Source of the DNA: Antedon mediterranea
Lineage: Eukaryota > Echinodermata > Crinoidea > Comatulida > Antedonidae
Direction: 5' to 3'
DNA: 64,000 nt
Assembly (NCBI RefSeq): GCF_964355755.1
Contig: NC_092672.1
Coordinates: 6,200,001 to 6,264,000, forward strand
This document shows positions 1 through 12,059 of this stretch, in pieces. Under the pieces are notes generated by a model. That model ran no database searches. It was not told the DNA's origin and saw nothing but the letters and a program-made list of their open reading frames with translations. Position 1 is the stretch's first letter. Each line of letters opens with the position of its first letter. The translations under genes were made by a program, and so were the position numbers.

Positions 1-45
1 CGCGAATCGAAAGCGCAAGCTTATACGCATGCGTATTCGTGTTCC
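1..45. repeat. fragment of hairpin MITE (GCGAATCGAAAGCG family)
   Basis: The first bases carry CGCGAATCGAAAGCG followed by a TACGCATGCGTA-like core. The same motifs occur inside the complete inverted-repeat element at 5126-5296 and the diverged copy at 23468-23855. Only an inner part is present because the window starts here. It lies in an intron of the partial TRAF gene. Confidence 0.55.
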
Positions 46-183
46 ATCCTCCAAATCACTCTCTATATTCATGCGTATAATCATAGTCAATAGAAAGTAT
101 CTGACGCTGGTTCCTATAGGTTCGCAAATAGAAAGCTTCCTATATATTTACTGTATTTTCATATATTACTATTATTGTTGCAG

Positions 184-595
184 TCAATTCGTTCAGAAAT
201 GCGTTACCACATGACGGACAACACGTCAATGAACAACCATGTTGCTATGATCGGAGAGAAGATTGTTTCACAGAAAATTATAATTGACGTCCACGGCGTT
301 AATCTGGAGGATGGCACAGACTCTCTCCAAACCTGCGTAGATAAGGTGCAAGACCTCGAGAAGATGTTTGGATCTCACTTAGTATGGAAAATCAACAATT
401 ATGCGGAGCGCGTCCAAGATGCAAAGATTGCCAAGAAGACGACCATATTTAGCCCGCCATTTCTTACAGGAAGACATGGTTACAAACTTTCTATGTCTGC
501 CTGTCTAAATGGTGACGGAAAGGGTAAGGATATTCAGACAATTTAGAGAAGTGATCTGCGCGAGTGAAACTAATATTGTTACATAAAACTAAAAA

Positions 596-634
<39 letters not shown>

Positions 635-669
635 AAATCAGGCAAAGAACATTAATTCTAAACCGCCCG

Positions 670-703
<34 letters not shown>

Positions 704-1264
704 CTGCAATTGTTTCTGTAAAATAAAGCTTTGTCTTTTGACAAAAAAGGTGTGATGTGCCCAAATATGGTGTGATATGCTCAAATATGGTAGTTACATG
801 ACATCATCACATTTAGTTCGTCACATAAAGTTTGATAGTGTAGTTAAGAGTAGGAAATTGAAGTAGTGCTTTGTTTTCGACAGGATGTTTTTTTTTTTTT
901 TATAAAAATAATCTTGTTTGAAATTGTCTTCACAGCTAAGGGTCACTTTATGTCCGTGTTCATCTGCATTTGCCGTGGTAAATACGATGCTCTGTTACCA
1001 TTCCCGTTCACACACCGAGTGACCTTTTTCCTCATTGACCAATGTGAAGACCCACAAGCCCGACGGAACATCTCTTACAGCATCAAGCCTGTCCCATGTA
1101 AGGAGAACCGCATGTTTCTGGGTAGACCCCAGAATGAGCGTAACCACAGTTTTGGAACGTCCAAGTTCGCGCCTCTGCACATTCTCAATACCAGGGACTA
1201 TATTCGAGACGACATCATATTTTTAAAGGTTCGAGTTGATCATGATGAAAACATGGGCATATAA
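184..1264 (+). CDS. TRAF: TRAF-family adaptor, copy A (3' part: last two exons, MATH domain)
   Basis: Partial gene cut by the left edge. Coding exons are 184-523 and 936-1264 (stop TAA at 1262), giving 222 aa in frame. The first exon follows a TTGTTGCAG acceptor and begins with the tail of a TRAF zinc finger. Next comes a short coiled coil ending in DLEKMFGSHLVWKI, then the start of the MATH (TRAF-C) domain with IFSPPFLTGRHGYKL. The second exon completes MATH (FTHRVTFFLIDQ, YIRDDIIFLKV). TRAF proteins trimerise through this region and bind receptor tails to drive NF-kB/JNK signalling; that is family knowledge. Exon lengths (340 and 329 nt) and intron phase are identical to the last two exons of the complete TRAF gene at 3307-8650, so the two are tandem paralogues. 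I cannot assign it to a vertebrate TRAF number. RING and most zinc-finger exons must lie left of the window. Confidence 0.9.
597..631. repeat. (AT)n microsatellite
   Basis: An uninterrupted AT run in the intron of TRAF copy A. A second AT run follows at 672-700. Confidence 0.95.
672..700. repeat. (AT)n microsatellite
   Basis: Second AT run in the same TRAF-A intron, about 40 bp after the first. Confidence 0.95.
724..848. repeat. MITE family I, diverged copy
   Basis: Shows the family blocks in order: AAAGCTTTGTC, GACAAAAAAGG, TGTGATGTGCCCAAATATGG, TGACATCATCA, then GTTTGATAGTGTAG. It is a degraded copy of the palindromic element best seen at 37769-37897 and lies in the TRAF-A intron just before the last exon. 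Confidence 0.7.
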
Positions 1265-1448
1265 GTTGACTTAATGGGACAAAAAATGATAATAATAGTA
1301 TAGGCTTACAAATGGTTATTTTTAAATTCTAACAGCTATATATATAACGCCCTCTTAAATACATTGATATTATACACACTTTCAATATTTTGTACGATAC
1401 ACATACTACCGTTTGTTTCCATTTCTAGATGAATACATTTTAATTATA

Positions 1449-1454
1449 AATAAA
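1449..1454 (+). terminator. candidate poly(A) signal AATAAA, TRAF copy A
   Basis: AATAAA 185 nt after the stop codon. A second AATAAA at 1519-1524 is an equally good candidate. The actual cleavage site cannot be read from sequence alone. Confidence 0.45.
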
Positions 1455-1578
1455 TGGTTTGAGTACGTTGGTCATTTGTTTCAAAGATTGTGTTTTTTAG
1501 TAGTGTTTGAACCCGGTCAATAAAGGTTCATTTATACAGTATACAATTATATAGAATCTATGTTATTCTTTATGACCA

Positions 1579-1670
1579 TTTACACAAACCGCGGAGCGGA
1601 CGGACGGTTTCCGCTCAGGATTAGATTGAACGTAGTTGTTCGCTTACCTTCACCGCTCGTCTGTGTAAAG
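1579..1670. repeat. small imperfect hairpin element
   Basis: Imperfect inverted repeat. The left arm TTTACACAAACCGCGGAGCGG (1579-1599) pairs with CCGCTCGTCTGTGTAAAG (1653-1670). Size and shape suggest a short MITE. No second copy was found in the window. Confidence 0.45.
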
Positions 1671-1984
1671 TGAACTTAAGACGCAATAAGATGCATATAA
1701 ATCAATAGGCTATTCTGCATGTCATAAATGCAAAACCAGATCGAATGAGACTCTGTATCCAAAAAGGGTGCATACAATTTGATTATCTGTTATTGTCTGC
1801 TTTTCGTATTCGCCTGTGAAGAAGAAAAGCGTCGCTGCCGAAGGATGATAGCGCCGCAATCAAACCTCACTAAATTCTGAATTGAAATTTATATTTAATT
1901 TAAATATAATTAATTCTTGCAGTTACTCGAAAAGTACACGAACATATTCTGGAGGAATAACATATAGCTTAAGTTTAAACAAGT

Positions 1985-2080
1985 TATGTGACAAAAAAAT
2001 GTGATGTGCCCATATATGGACATGATGATGTCATATCACTACCATAATTTGGGCATATCACTACCATATTAGGGCACATA
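1985..2080. repeat. MITE family I, partial copy
   Basis: Contains TATGTGACAAAAAAATGTG, GATGTGCCCATATATGGACA, TGATGATGTCATATCACTAC and GGGCACAT, the family core. The GCTCTGTCTACACTATCAAA termini are missing, so it is a truncated copy. Confidence 0.7.
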
Positions 2081-2350
2081 CAATAATAATTCATCGGGCG
2101 CTAAGAAAGACCTTGGGGAGCCAATTGTTCATAACAACAGTATAGTATGAACTGTAAGCAACAAAAATAATAAAAATTGTTCCATAGATTATTGAATATT
2201 CATAATTCACTTTTTGCATGCTTTATATGTTTAAGAAATGAATGCATTTTATTCCTAACGACGGCACGTATATTGTAAACACAATTCTTTCAATTCCAAA
2301 TGACGTAGCACATATTAAATAATCATGTCAAAATACCTTTACACGCCCGC

Positions 2351-2494
2351 GGCAATCAAACAACAGGATGCTGAGCTCCGGAGATCAAAGGGCTGTGTCT
2401 GCGACACGATAAGCTCAATGTCCATACAGTACCGTATTTGTCGCAGCCACACATAAGACCAAAGGCGAGCTCAGTGCCCTGTTGTTAGATTGCC
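2351..2494. repeat. hairpin MITE with 28-bp terminal inverted repeats
   Basis: Left arm 2351-2378 (GGCAATCAAACAACAGG..GAGCTC) pairs with right arm 2467-2494 (GAGCTC..CCTGTTGTTAGATTGCC), 24 of 28 positions matching by eye. The inner part also folds (GGAGATCAAAGG / CAAAGGCGAGC region). Total 144 bp. This is the structure of a non-autonomous DNA element; no flanking duplication is obvious. Confidence 0.65.
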
Positions 2495-3306
2495 CTGACA
2501 AGCTCAGAAGTTAAACTGTTACAAAATAGTAATGCTTGGCGTAAGCACAACGTAAGTGACTCAACCAATCACAGGTGATGGATCATTCGAACTGTCGCTT
2601 GTCATTAGTCAATTAGCTCGCGTTGCGTCTCTAGTGGGAACCAAGCTTTGAAACAGGTGCACGTCCGCAAAAAAAGTAAAAAAGAGTTGCGATAGGGCAC
2701 TTTCTCTACAAATGTTTAGAAGTGAGAGACACTTGTGCTTTAGTTCTGTCCTTTTGTTCAGAACTCATATCCCGAAATAATCTACATAATCTAATATTAT
2801 GCAAATTATCCACGTCTTTTTTTGTTTCTTTTTTTCAAATTGGAGACAATCCGCAAAGTATTTATAATTTGTTGGAGACTTGAGATGTTTTGGAAATCCT
2901 TTTTTTTTTCAAATTAATTTTCAGCTAGCTAAAACAGTTCATAAAATGATATGTGTTTGTGTCGGTAACCTAATATTCATAATAATTAATTTTATAGGTC
3001 TATTTATCTAGTACACATAATAAGTTTAACATTTTACGATGTTTGCCATAACGTATAATACATAATCAATAACTTGGAAATATTGACAACGTTATGCTTG
3101 GCTGACTTCAGACAATTATTAAGCGGTTTACAGCGTGTAGTGATGTTTTATCGTATCTAAGAGCCATCGATACAAATCGAAGCCTTCATAACTACGAATT
3201 TTGAAATATTGATATTGCAACAAATATCGCATTACGACAGTTTCGAGACGATTCAATTTGAGAAGGAACTCAACGCGATAACAGTTTCTTCAAAGAACTT
3301 TAAAAA

Positions 3307-6300
3307 ATGCCAGAAAGAAGGGACAGCGCATCGTCTGCTAGTTCGGCAGCAAGTTCTCAGTCGTCTGATGATGAAGATGATCGACCAGGTTCCGCCGGTT
3401 CCGACGCATCGGATGATTCTCGTCCAGGATCAGCAGGCTCGAACGCTAGCGCGGAAGAGGAGAACGATCCGTGTTTGACGAAAGTAGGGGGTGTTTCGGT
3501 CTACTTCGAGGAGCCTTATGACAAGAAATATGAATGTGTGGCATGTAACCAGATCCTACGATTCCCAGTCCAGTTTGAGGAGTGCGGGCACCGCTGCTGT
3601 TCGTCATGTTTGCCTGAACTTCTAAGGTAGGCTTGGAAAAATACAATTATTATGAATGTTTAGGGCTACTGGTATTGGAACATTTTTTATTGTGTATTAT
3701 TATTATTGCTTATTCTATGGATGGATGCATTATTTATCATTCCTCGACGCTTATCCATTGGTATTTCTAAAACCGTAATGATAACGGCGAGGCCAACATT
3801 GCTTCCGGAGCAAAATAAAAGATAAAAAAAACTTTAATTTTGGAAGATTTCGGGATCGAAATTGTGTGATTTTTTTGGGTTGCAAAAAAAACCCAATAAT
3901 ATATATTAAATTACAATGCGAAAACCCAAACTGAATTATAATTATAATTTCGACTACAGACAATTACTTGTCTCTGTAAAATCCCTGCAATATTGTAACA
4001 ATGTAAATACATATTGCTGAATAAATGTGAATTTATTATAAGAGTGTTGAGATCTGATATATATCTTAAATTTTTTAAATAACTAATCTTAAGATACAAT
4101 GCATTATAAAAACTATATCGCAGGATACAATAACTCATGATAAGGATAACGATAACATTTCTTGTAAAAACAAAATTATCTATACAAAATAATAAATGCG
4201 ATTTAGGTACATTTCGATAATCTAGGCTATTTCGTTTATGAAATTTAAATGCCTAACTAGTAGAAATAATACAACATTTTGGCATGATAACACATTAGCA
4301 TTGTGTGGATTTTAGCAAAGGCGTTTTACACTTATCATGTAAACTGTTTATATTAAATTATATAACGCATTTCTCAGTTATATAACACGCATTCACGGCA
4401 GTCATTAAAATGGAAAAACATAATTAATCTATGTTTATTATATTTTAATGTATTATACATGACGATGAAGGCGTCTCATAGCAAAAGTGACGAGTGCGTT
4501 CAAACACTGATGAGAATATTCACGGTTTTGTAGGCGCGCGTTTTTAATAGCTGCGTCTTTTTGGTGTCACATGTGTGAACTTCGTAATGTTGGTTGCCAG
4601 ATATGCCGTGTTCACACGCACTAAAGTTCATAGAACGGATTTAAGCTGATCCGAAGCATATCAGAGTTATGTACGACGTAAGAAATGGACATATGATCTG
4701 TGAACTCTCTCAATGCCTCCGTGTCCGATATAATTCCGATGTACCTCCGACATAACTACGATAGGTTTCAGAGTTACAATTTCGTCCGTGTCGTCAACTC
4801 CGATATACTTCGATAAGTTTCAGAGGCTAGTTCAATTCAGAAACTCCTGTAATCTTACTTTAACGTACATTAAAACTTGACAAATGCTATGAAGTAGGCA
4901 AAATGTGTACTGTACTATATTATTTCTTTCAAATTATACAAGTTTCTTCTTTATTCTTATAAATATATAGATACATCTTTGAGCGTCCTGGGTAGGTAAT
5001 CACACATAATTAGGATAAAACAGATTAAATACACTTCTTATCCCATATGCGCACGTATATCAATGATGAAGTAAACCTGCAATGAGCATGAGCAAACCCT
5101 TTCACCCACTGGACCTTGCCTGTATCTTTTAAGCCGATTTTCCACTAGGCGAATTTGTTCGCGCGAATCGAAGGCGTCAGCTAATACGCATGCGTAGAGA
5201 AGGATGTGGAAGATGTAAACATGAATACACATGCGTACAAGCTGGCGCTTTCGATTCGCGCGAACAAATTCGCCTAGTGGAAAATCGGCTTAAAAGTTTT
5301 CACATTGATAGTACTGTTTCATCGATACCATTAAAACCATCGGAAGATCATAATCAAAGATGCATAGCGTAGCTGCGCTATGTAATCTTTGTATCTTCAG
5401 TAACGCCAAGGAGAGGCATAACATTAACGCGCGCGCGTACAAAAGACACACTATTGTTATCACTGTTTGAACGCCGCGAATACAATTAAGTATGCCTCAT
5501 TTGCGGTATCACGTGGTTTTAATGATTTAATTGATTGAAATTGTAACAATATAAAATTATTGAGTTGTTTGTTATGGTTTCTATCGGTGGCCAAGTTGCA
5601 CCGTATCAAATAATGAAACATAAACATATGCACTTGTTAATGAAAATGAATGAAATAATATTATTTTTAAATTGAGTATTGACCATGAATTCGTCTCAAG
5701 CCCATCACACATGGAGCATGAATAGAATATTCATTTTATTTTTTTTTTGCCGCAAAAGATCGAAACAACGCTGCTCATATAATTAGAAAAACTCCGAACT
5801 TTGAGTAATATTTTGCAGAAAATTCAAGAAGAGTTTTGTTCGGCCTATCTTTAAAGTTTTCTTAAATCTCTCTTAGAACACCAAAATGACGAACCAGACT
5901 TACATTTTCTGCAATATATTTCCATGTCCGCAGCCACCACATTTATTTTAAAGCAATATTTAGCAAAGAATGAGTCGCCGGCATTCGATCTTTTACGATG
6001 TCAAACATTTTAATGAGTGTAAATAAATTGTGAAAAAATGTGTTAGTGGTTTGATTAGCAATTTAGAACGATTTTCAAAATTGACAAAGATGCCTATGGT
6101 GCGGAAAATTGGCCAAATTATCAATGAATAGTTTACTATTATCGAATAAAATCTTGCAATGGTCAAGAAAGAAACGTTTCGGTTTTTAACTGAATATATT
6201 GTCTCAATTGCTAATCCGCAATCAAGCAATTATCTATGACGACTAAATGTCGATTCGGGATAGATATCCCATCCACAATTATAATTTTATCTAAAATATC

Positions 6301-8650
6301 ATTCTCCAAATTTTTTAGAATTTCGCCAAAGTGCCCACTTGATGAGAAACCCGTATCACGTGATAAGGTATACGTGGACACATCGTTTGGACGAGAAATT
6401 GGTGATCTTCCGATCAAATGCTACTATCACAAGAAAGGCTGTGATTGGACAGGCGTACTCGATGAATGTAAGGTAAGGATGCGTTCACACGTACGCTGCA
6501 GGCTTGAACTGGGTTTGACTTACGTAAGGTACATGATGGTTTCAAATGCCAAAGTGTTCACGTGATATTCACCATATATTGGTATGGCGTTAAGATAAGA
6601 CACGTGTAATGTACAAGTTCGTGTCTACAGGATGATACCAATCGATATTAAAGCTATAGACCTAACGAAGAAGAAACACTGCATCTAATATGGATTAAAA
6701 ACCCCAAATGGAAAAGGCTATAAACTTACCCCAAGTTATTTTCTTGTATGCCTTGTATTCCTTTGATTTGTGTCTATGCTTCCAGCTGAAGTATACGTAT
6801 GACTCGCCATGTGTGCCCAAATATTTTTCTTTTACTAATATTAAGCTGAGTCTAGAACCTAGGCTAGTTGAAAGCCAACGTAGCACAAATTTCTAGAATT
6901 GCGCATATATAATACAGTATAATCCGATTCATTTCCAGGATCATAATGGAAAGTGTAAATACATTGAGATGGAATGTCCGAACGTGTGCGGAGCCAAGTT
7001 CGAGAAGCGTTTTCTGGAATCTCACCTTAGCGAAGAATGTAGCAAACGCATGGTCACGTGCGAGTTCTGTGAGAAGTCTGTGTTTTACAAAGATGAAATT
7101 TCTCACTTAAACCAATGTCTGAAATTCCCCGTACCTTGCCCGAATGGATGCGACCAGACAGATATACCTCGAGAGCAGTTAAAAAAACATACTGATACAG
7201 ACTGCCCTAAGCAGAAAATTGACTGTCCATTCGCAACCATGGGATGCGATTTTAAGGTAAGAACACAGGGATTTCATAATAATTCTAATTCCTCTAAAGC
7301 CTTGTCTACACTATCAAACTTTATGGGACAAAAAATATGATGTGCCCAAATATGGTAGTGATCAAATCTATATATGGGCACATCACATTTTTGTCACATA
7401 CAGTTTGATAGTGTTTAAAGGAATGAGTAGAATTACATAAAGAAAGGTACTAACGAAATAGTTCTTATCAACCATTTGCCTTTAAATATGAAAAATAATT
7501 ATGGAATGTGAAATAAAAAGGAATTTCTTAAATAGACTGAGCGCCAGAAAATGCAACGGCATGTTCAAGACGATTCAATGACGTCAAAACATGTGACCAT
7601 GGTCGGATCGACGATTGTGAAGCATCAGGATACCCTGGACAAGCAGGTGGAAATGATGGACATCCACAAGGAGACGTTGGGCAACTGTCTGCAGAAGGTA
7701 CGAGACCTGGAAAAGCTGTACGGATCTCAGTTGATCTGGAAGGTTGATCGATACGCGGAGAGGATGCAAGAGGCTAAAACCGGTAAAAAGATCACAATCT
7801 TCAGTCCGCCATTCTTGACTAGTCGACATGGTTATAAGATGGCAGTTTCACTATGCCTTAATGGAGATGGCAAAGGTAAGTGACTATCAAAAACAATGAT
7901 GTAACTCTCTCCTATTGTCCAATTTAATATTCAAATGATCCACACAAAAAAATGGTCTGACCTCACCAACTTACAAAACATAATTTTAACCAGGGAAGAG
8001 TGAAATCACACTTCACTCTTCACGCTGATTTTAACGTAACGGCATCTGGCGACATCAAACCACATGCTGGTTGTGTTTATCAGAAACTTTTAATAGACAT
8101 GAAACTTCTTACATATTACATCATGATGTCTGTCGCTGAATATTGATATATTAGGCCTAGTTGTCTTGCCATTTCAGAAATACCACCTGTTCTTCTACGA
8201 TACTCTACCATAACTATCAGTTAACTGGTTATTCAGACCCAGTATCTCTCCTTTCTAAAACATATCTTTTTATATTTTTCCGAAGTTTCAATATCTTAAA
8301 ACGTTGTGTTTTTTCTTACAGCCAAAGGTCATTTCATGTCCGTTTTTATCTGCATTTGCCGTGGAGAGTACGACGCTCTAGTACCATACCCATTCACACA
8401 TCGAGTGACGTTCACCCTCATCGACCAATGTCAAGATCCGAAGGCCAGACGTAACATCTCCTACAGCATCAAGCCTAACCCGTGCAAGGAGAACAAACCG
8501 TTCCTCGGCAGACCTCAGGGCGAACGCAACGCTAGCTTTGGAACACAGAAATTCGTACCATTGAACACGCTGAAGTCGCTGGACTACATTCGCGATGACA
8601 CTATGTTCATCAAAGTCCACGTTGATCATGACGACAACATGTGTATCTAA
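3307..8650 (+). CDS. TRAF: TRAF-family adaptor / RING E3 ligase, copy B (complete)
   Basis: Coding exons 3307-3626, 6319-6472, 6939-7256, 7536-7875 and 8322-8650 join in frame to 486 aa, close to vertebrate TRAF2 length. Domain order: a Ser/Asp-rich disordered N-terminus with a twice-repeated RPGSAGS(D/N)AS block (residues 26-48); a TRAF-type RING, C77 to D115 (CVAC, CGHRCCSSC, CPLD); about five TRAF zinc fingers (residues ~140-285; GCDWTG, ECPNVCG, CEFC, CPNGCD, CPFATMGCDF); a short coiled coil (~280-330); MATH domain ~332-480. RING plus coiled coil plus MATH indicates a cytoplasmic ubiquitin-ligase adaptor for TNF- or IL-1/Toll-type receptors (family knowledge). The start ATG is the first in frame after an AT-rich leader. 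Tandem neighbour of copy A. All zinc ligands I checked are present. Orthology to a numbered vertebrate TRAF is not decidable by eye. Confidence 0.93.
5126..5296. repeat. hairpin MITE with ~46-bp terminal inverted repeats
   Basis: The left arm starts CTTTTAAGCCGATTTTCCAC and runs through GCGAATTTGTTCGCGCGAAT to GGCG. The right arm is its near-exact reverse complement, ending GGAAAATCGGCTTAAAAG. The core has ACGCATGCGTA and ACATGCGTACA. It lies in intron 1 of TRAF copy B. Related sequence occurs at 1-45 and 23468-23855. Confidence 0.85.
6727..6870 (+). repeat. dispersed repeat family II, diverged copy
   Basis: Shares an ordered set of blocks with 53167-53310 and 62551-62716: CCCCAAGT, CGTATGACTCGCCATGTGTG, CCAAATATTT, TTACTAATATTAAG and TAGAACCTAGGCTAG. 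It lies in intron 2 of TRAF copy B. Confidence 0.6.
7294..7420. repeat. MITE family I copy
   Basis: Nearly complete: CTAAAGCCTTGTCTACACTA, TCAAACTTTATGGGACAAAA, TGATGTGCCCAAATATGG, GGGCACATCACATTTTTGTC and CAGTTTGATAGTGTTTAAAG. It sits in intron 3 of TRAF copy B. Confidence 0.9.
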
Positions 8651-8743
8651 GGAACTACGAACTGTCTACAAATTGTAAATATTACGCGTCTAAGGCTTCT
8701 TGTTTATAAATATAAATTATCTATGCATTGACTAATATAAATT

Positions 8744-8749
8744 AATAAA
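8744..8749 (+). terminator. candidate poly(A) signal AATAAA, TRAF copy B
   Basis: AATAAA 94 nt after the stop codon in an AT-rich 3' UTR. Confidence 0.5.
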
Positions 8750-9714
8750 ATAGTCATCAGATCATATGAAATTACTATTATTAGGTACCGGGAATGGGAA
8801 GGAGTTCGGGGCAGGTATAGTAACAGGGCTATATGTTAACATTTTCGGATTGTACCTACAAAATTGTTAATTATTTAGGTCTAAATATAACTTTTTTCTT
8901 TTCATTCGATCATAGATATTACACGATAATCAATAATATGGATCACGCGGCACGAGAAACATTACATTTGTCATTGAATTAACAAATCGTTAAATTAAAC
9001 AGTGCTTTTAATATAGTATGTTTTATAGTGCAAAAGTAAACATGCGCAGATCGACTGAGACAAATATCTTCTCGTGAAAGGACAGACAAACATTGTAAGA
9101 AACCACCGTAAATCACTAATTAGGTTATGACATTTATAAGAAAAAACGTTTTATTTGGATTAAAAAATGATCTAGGTTATTTAAGACAAGTAAAAAGAAC
9201 AACCTGATATATAGATATACTGTATCATTTGCTTTAATCACCCGTGTTGTAATATTTTTGTTAAACCAAAACACAGTTTTATTATTTTTGTAAACGTATT
9301 ATCGTCGATATATAAAATGTGTTTTAAAATTTATAGATTATATAATTTTACCTTAGCTAAACATTGACATGACAAAAACATGTTTTGTTCTTAATATTTC
9401 AGTCGGTTTTTACGTAGGATGATTCCACGGTAAACAAAACATTTATTATACAATAGATATGCCAATAACAAGTGCCTTATATCTGGATTGACAAAGAATG
9501 CCAATGTAATGAATTGGATAGCATCATTAAATTACTAGTATATCTATATATTGCAAACAAGGTGTATATATAATTATATATATTGAAAAAAGGTTATTTT
9601 TTAAATGTAAAAAGTATGTGAAAGTGAATAAATCTATATAACACAGCAGCACTCTTCTTTTTTCGATTTTGGTCCAACTTTTGCGCGATCGGTGGCCTAT
9701 CGTCAGTCACGTTG

Positions 9715-9785
9715 ACGTAAAGCACCTAGAGGGGTCAGTGATCCATTAGGCGCTATATAAATACTGTTTATTATTATTAATATTA
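9715..9785 (+). repeat. short interspersed repeat tail (GGCGCTATATAAAT + TTATTATTA)
   Basis: AAGCACCTAGAGGGGTCAG, then TTAGGCGCTATATAAATACT, then a TTATTATTA run. This is a widespread 3' tail pattern of invertebrate interspersed repeats. The left boundary is unclear; sequence from about 9640 may belong to it. Confidence 0.5.
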
Positions 9786-10561
9786 AACGGAATGGGCCTC
9801 TATATTTGTGTTTTCATTTTGTATGTGTTCATACGAAGAATCATAAACATTTCAGTAAAAAACACGCGAACAAAAATATTCACACGTTTCACGGAGAAGA
9901 AAACGGCGCCGTTTAATTCATATATCATTTTACAATACAAAACGTCGCCGTTTTCCGTTCCGTAAAACTAACAAGTGGGAATGTAGATTTCAATTTTACA
10001 AAGAGCCGAACGCTTTGTAAAATTGTCTTAGTAAAGTCAGAAAAAACGGTGGGAAGAAACGATTTTCCTACGTCAAGAAGATTATATTGCCACAGAATCG
10101 ACGATTTAAGATCAATACCATATTAACATCACACGCTCTCGTTTAAGAAAGCCCCCAGCAGAGGCAATATGTGCTTCCAGAACAGAATAAAACTGAACAT
10201 CTAAAACAACTAATTACATGAATTAAAGCGTTGTTTATTAAACAGCTTTATAAAGGCCAAATCGATTACCGCAATCAATAAATAAACGCATAAACGCATT
10301 ATACTTCCAACAAGTATATCTTTCTTGTCTAAACATAAAAAAGAACGATTTATATTTCATATACTAGGTTCATTACCGTAATGATAAAAAACAGTAATAT
10401 AACAGGGGAGATCTCACATTTGTTTGTTAAAATAAATAGATGAGTAGGCCATATCGCATTATAAAAATGTATAAAATCTCGTCAAAGTGTAGGCTAAACA
10501 ACAGCTTGCAGAAAAAAAAGTATCGACACAAAGAAGATTACCAGTCTATTAGTTTTACAGT

Positions 10562-10790
10562 GAGATTTTCGATACAGTACGTTAAAATATTCTATTTTCG
10601 ATACGTGAAAATATTCTATTAATTTCTATTTTCGATACGTGAAAATATTCGATTTTCGATACGTGAAAAAATTAGATTTTCGATACGTGAAAAAATTAGA
10701 TTTTCGATACGTGAAAATATTCGATTTTCGATACGTGAAATATTCGATTTTCGATACGTGAAAATATTCGATTTTCGATAAGTGAATAAG
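10562..10790. repeat. 24-bp minisatellite, about ten units
   Basis: Tandem units of GATTTTCGATACGTGAAAATATTC with small variants (AAAATTA instead of AATATTC; one unit lacks a base). Decayed units (CGATTTT..GTGAAAATA) continue to about 10875. No coding meaning seen. Confidence 0.9.
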
Positions 10791-11297
10791 CGATTGAGAT
10801 ACTGTACGTGAAAATAAGCGAGTTACATACTTTACAAAAAAGCGATTTTAAAAACGTGAAAATAGGCGATTTTCTATATATGAGCATATTTTTTCTGTTA
10901 AAAAGCCTGGAGAAGGTTCTTTATAAAATTGTTTTGTAAATTACTAACAACGAAAAATCTCATTTGTTTGACACAAGCAAAATAGTATTAGAAACAAAAT
11001 AATTTAAAAAGAAAAACAGATTACAAAACAGTACTTGATTAGTTCAGTACACGATTCAATAGACTTTCTTCCATCAGTCATAGTAATGATTTTCAATGTG
11101 ATGGATGGATACTAAATTAGCAAATTGATGAAGAATTTATCAGAAATAGAAAGTTTTTCAAAATGTAATATCAATGTAGACAATTATCACCGATACTTAA
11201 AACTCAGAAAGTGTCCTATCTTTTTTATATCTGTGAGGTGATTAGGGATTGTTCGAACTGTAATTCTCCAAGTCTGTAGTAACAGTTGCTGTTTTAT

Positions 11298-11455
11298 GTT
11301 AAGCTCTGTCTACACTATCAAACCTTATGTGACCAAACATTTGCTGTATGCATATATGGACACGATAACGTCATATTTCTACCATATTTGTACGGGGCGC
11401 CGTTCGGGACATAATTTACTCCCCGTATATTTGGACACATCACATTGTTAAAAAA
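11298..11455. repeat. MITE family I copy, diverged
   Basis: Starts TTAAGCTCTGTCTACACTAT and CAAACCTTATGTGACC, continues CATATATGGACACGATAACG and GTCATATTTCTACCATATTT, and ends near GGACACATCACATTGTTAAA. An insertion or divergence around 11395-11430 (ACGGGGCGCCGTTCGGGACA) is not found in other copies. The right terminus is lost. Confidence 0.75.
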
Positions 11456-12059
11456 TATTTATCTGGTGTAGGTATGGTCACATACTGATTTTCAATGGAT
11501 TAGAAAAGTTAGAGATAGATGTAACCGAAAATAACATTTTACATTTAACTCAAAAACTATATGCGGTGTACCCCAAGGGTCTATACTGGGACCATTATTG
11601 TTTTTGATTTATGTCATTGTCAATGACATACCCAACACATCCAATTTTTTAAATTTTATTTATTTGCTGATGACACAAATATATTCTACTCACATAAAAA
11701 TAAAGAGACATTATTTACAATTATTAATGTTGAACTTATTAAAGCCGCAAATTGGTTTAAATTAAATATTTTCTGTTTAATTATAAAGTAAGGGCTTCTA
11801 TTAATGGTCATAGTTTTATTGATAATTTTAATATATCACATGTTAACGAAACTAAATTCCTTGGTATCACTATAGATGAAAAACTAACATGGAAACCTCA
11901 CCTTCATATAATTAGTAATATAATTTCATAAATATTGGCATTATGAATAAACTCAAATACATACTTCCTTCTAATATACTCATAATACCTTAGTTCTACT
12001 GTATATTTTATATTTTAATTTGGGCCGTACTATAAATTGGGTGAGGTGATTTCCCGAAT

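Larger units (their letters stand above)
1265..3306. other. intergenic region between the two TRAF copies
   Basis: No coding exon seen. It holds the 3' UTR of TRAF-A with candidate poly(A) signals, two hairpin elements (1579-1670, 2351-2494), a partial MITE family I copy (1985-2080), and the 5' UTR/promoter of TRAF-B toward the right end. No TATA box stands out. Confidence 0.6.
8651..11297. other. gene-free stretch downstream of TRAF copy B
   Basis: No exon seen on either strand. It holds the TRAF-B 3' UTR, a repeat tail (9715-9785), and a 24-bp minisatellite (10562-10790). The sequence is very AT-rich. Confidence 0.6.

Noticed and set aside
597-700. AT-rich tracts as a replication origin or regulatory site
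   Set aside because: They are plain dinucleotide microsatellites in an intron.
10562-10790. CRISPR-like array
   Set aside because: Units are contiguous tandem repeats without spacers, in animal nuclear DNA.
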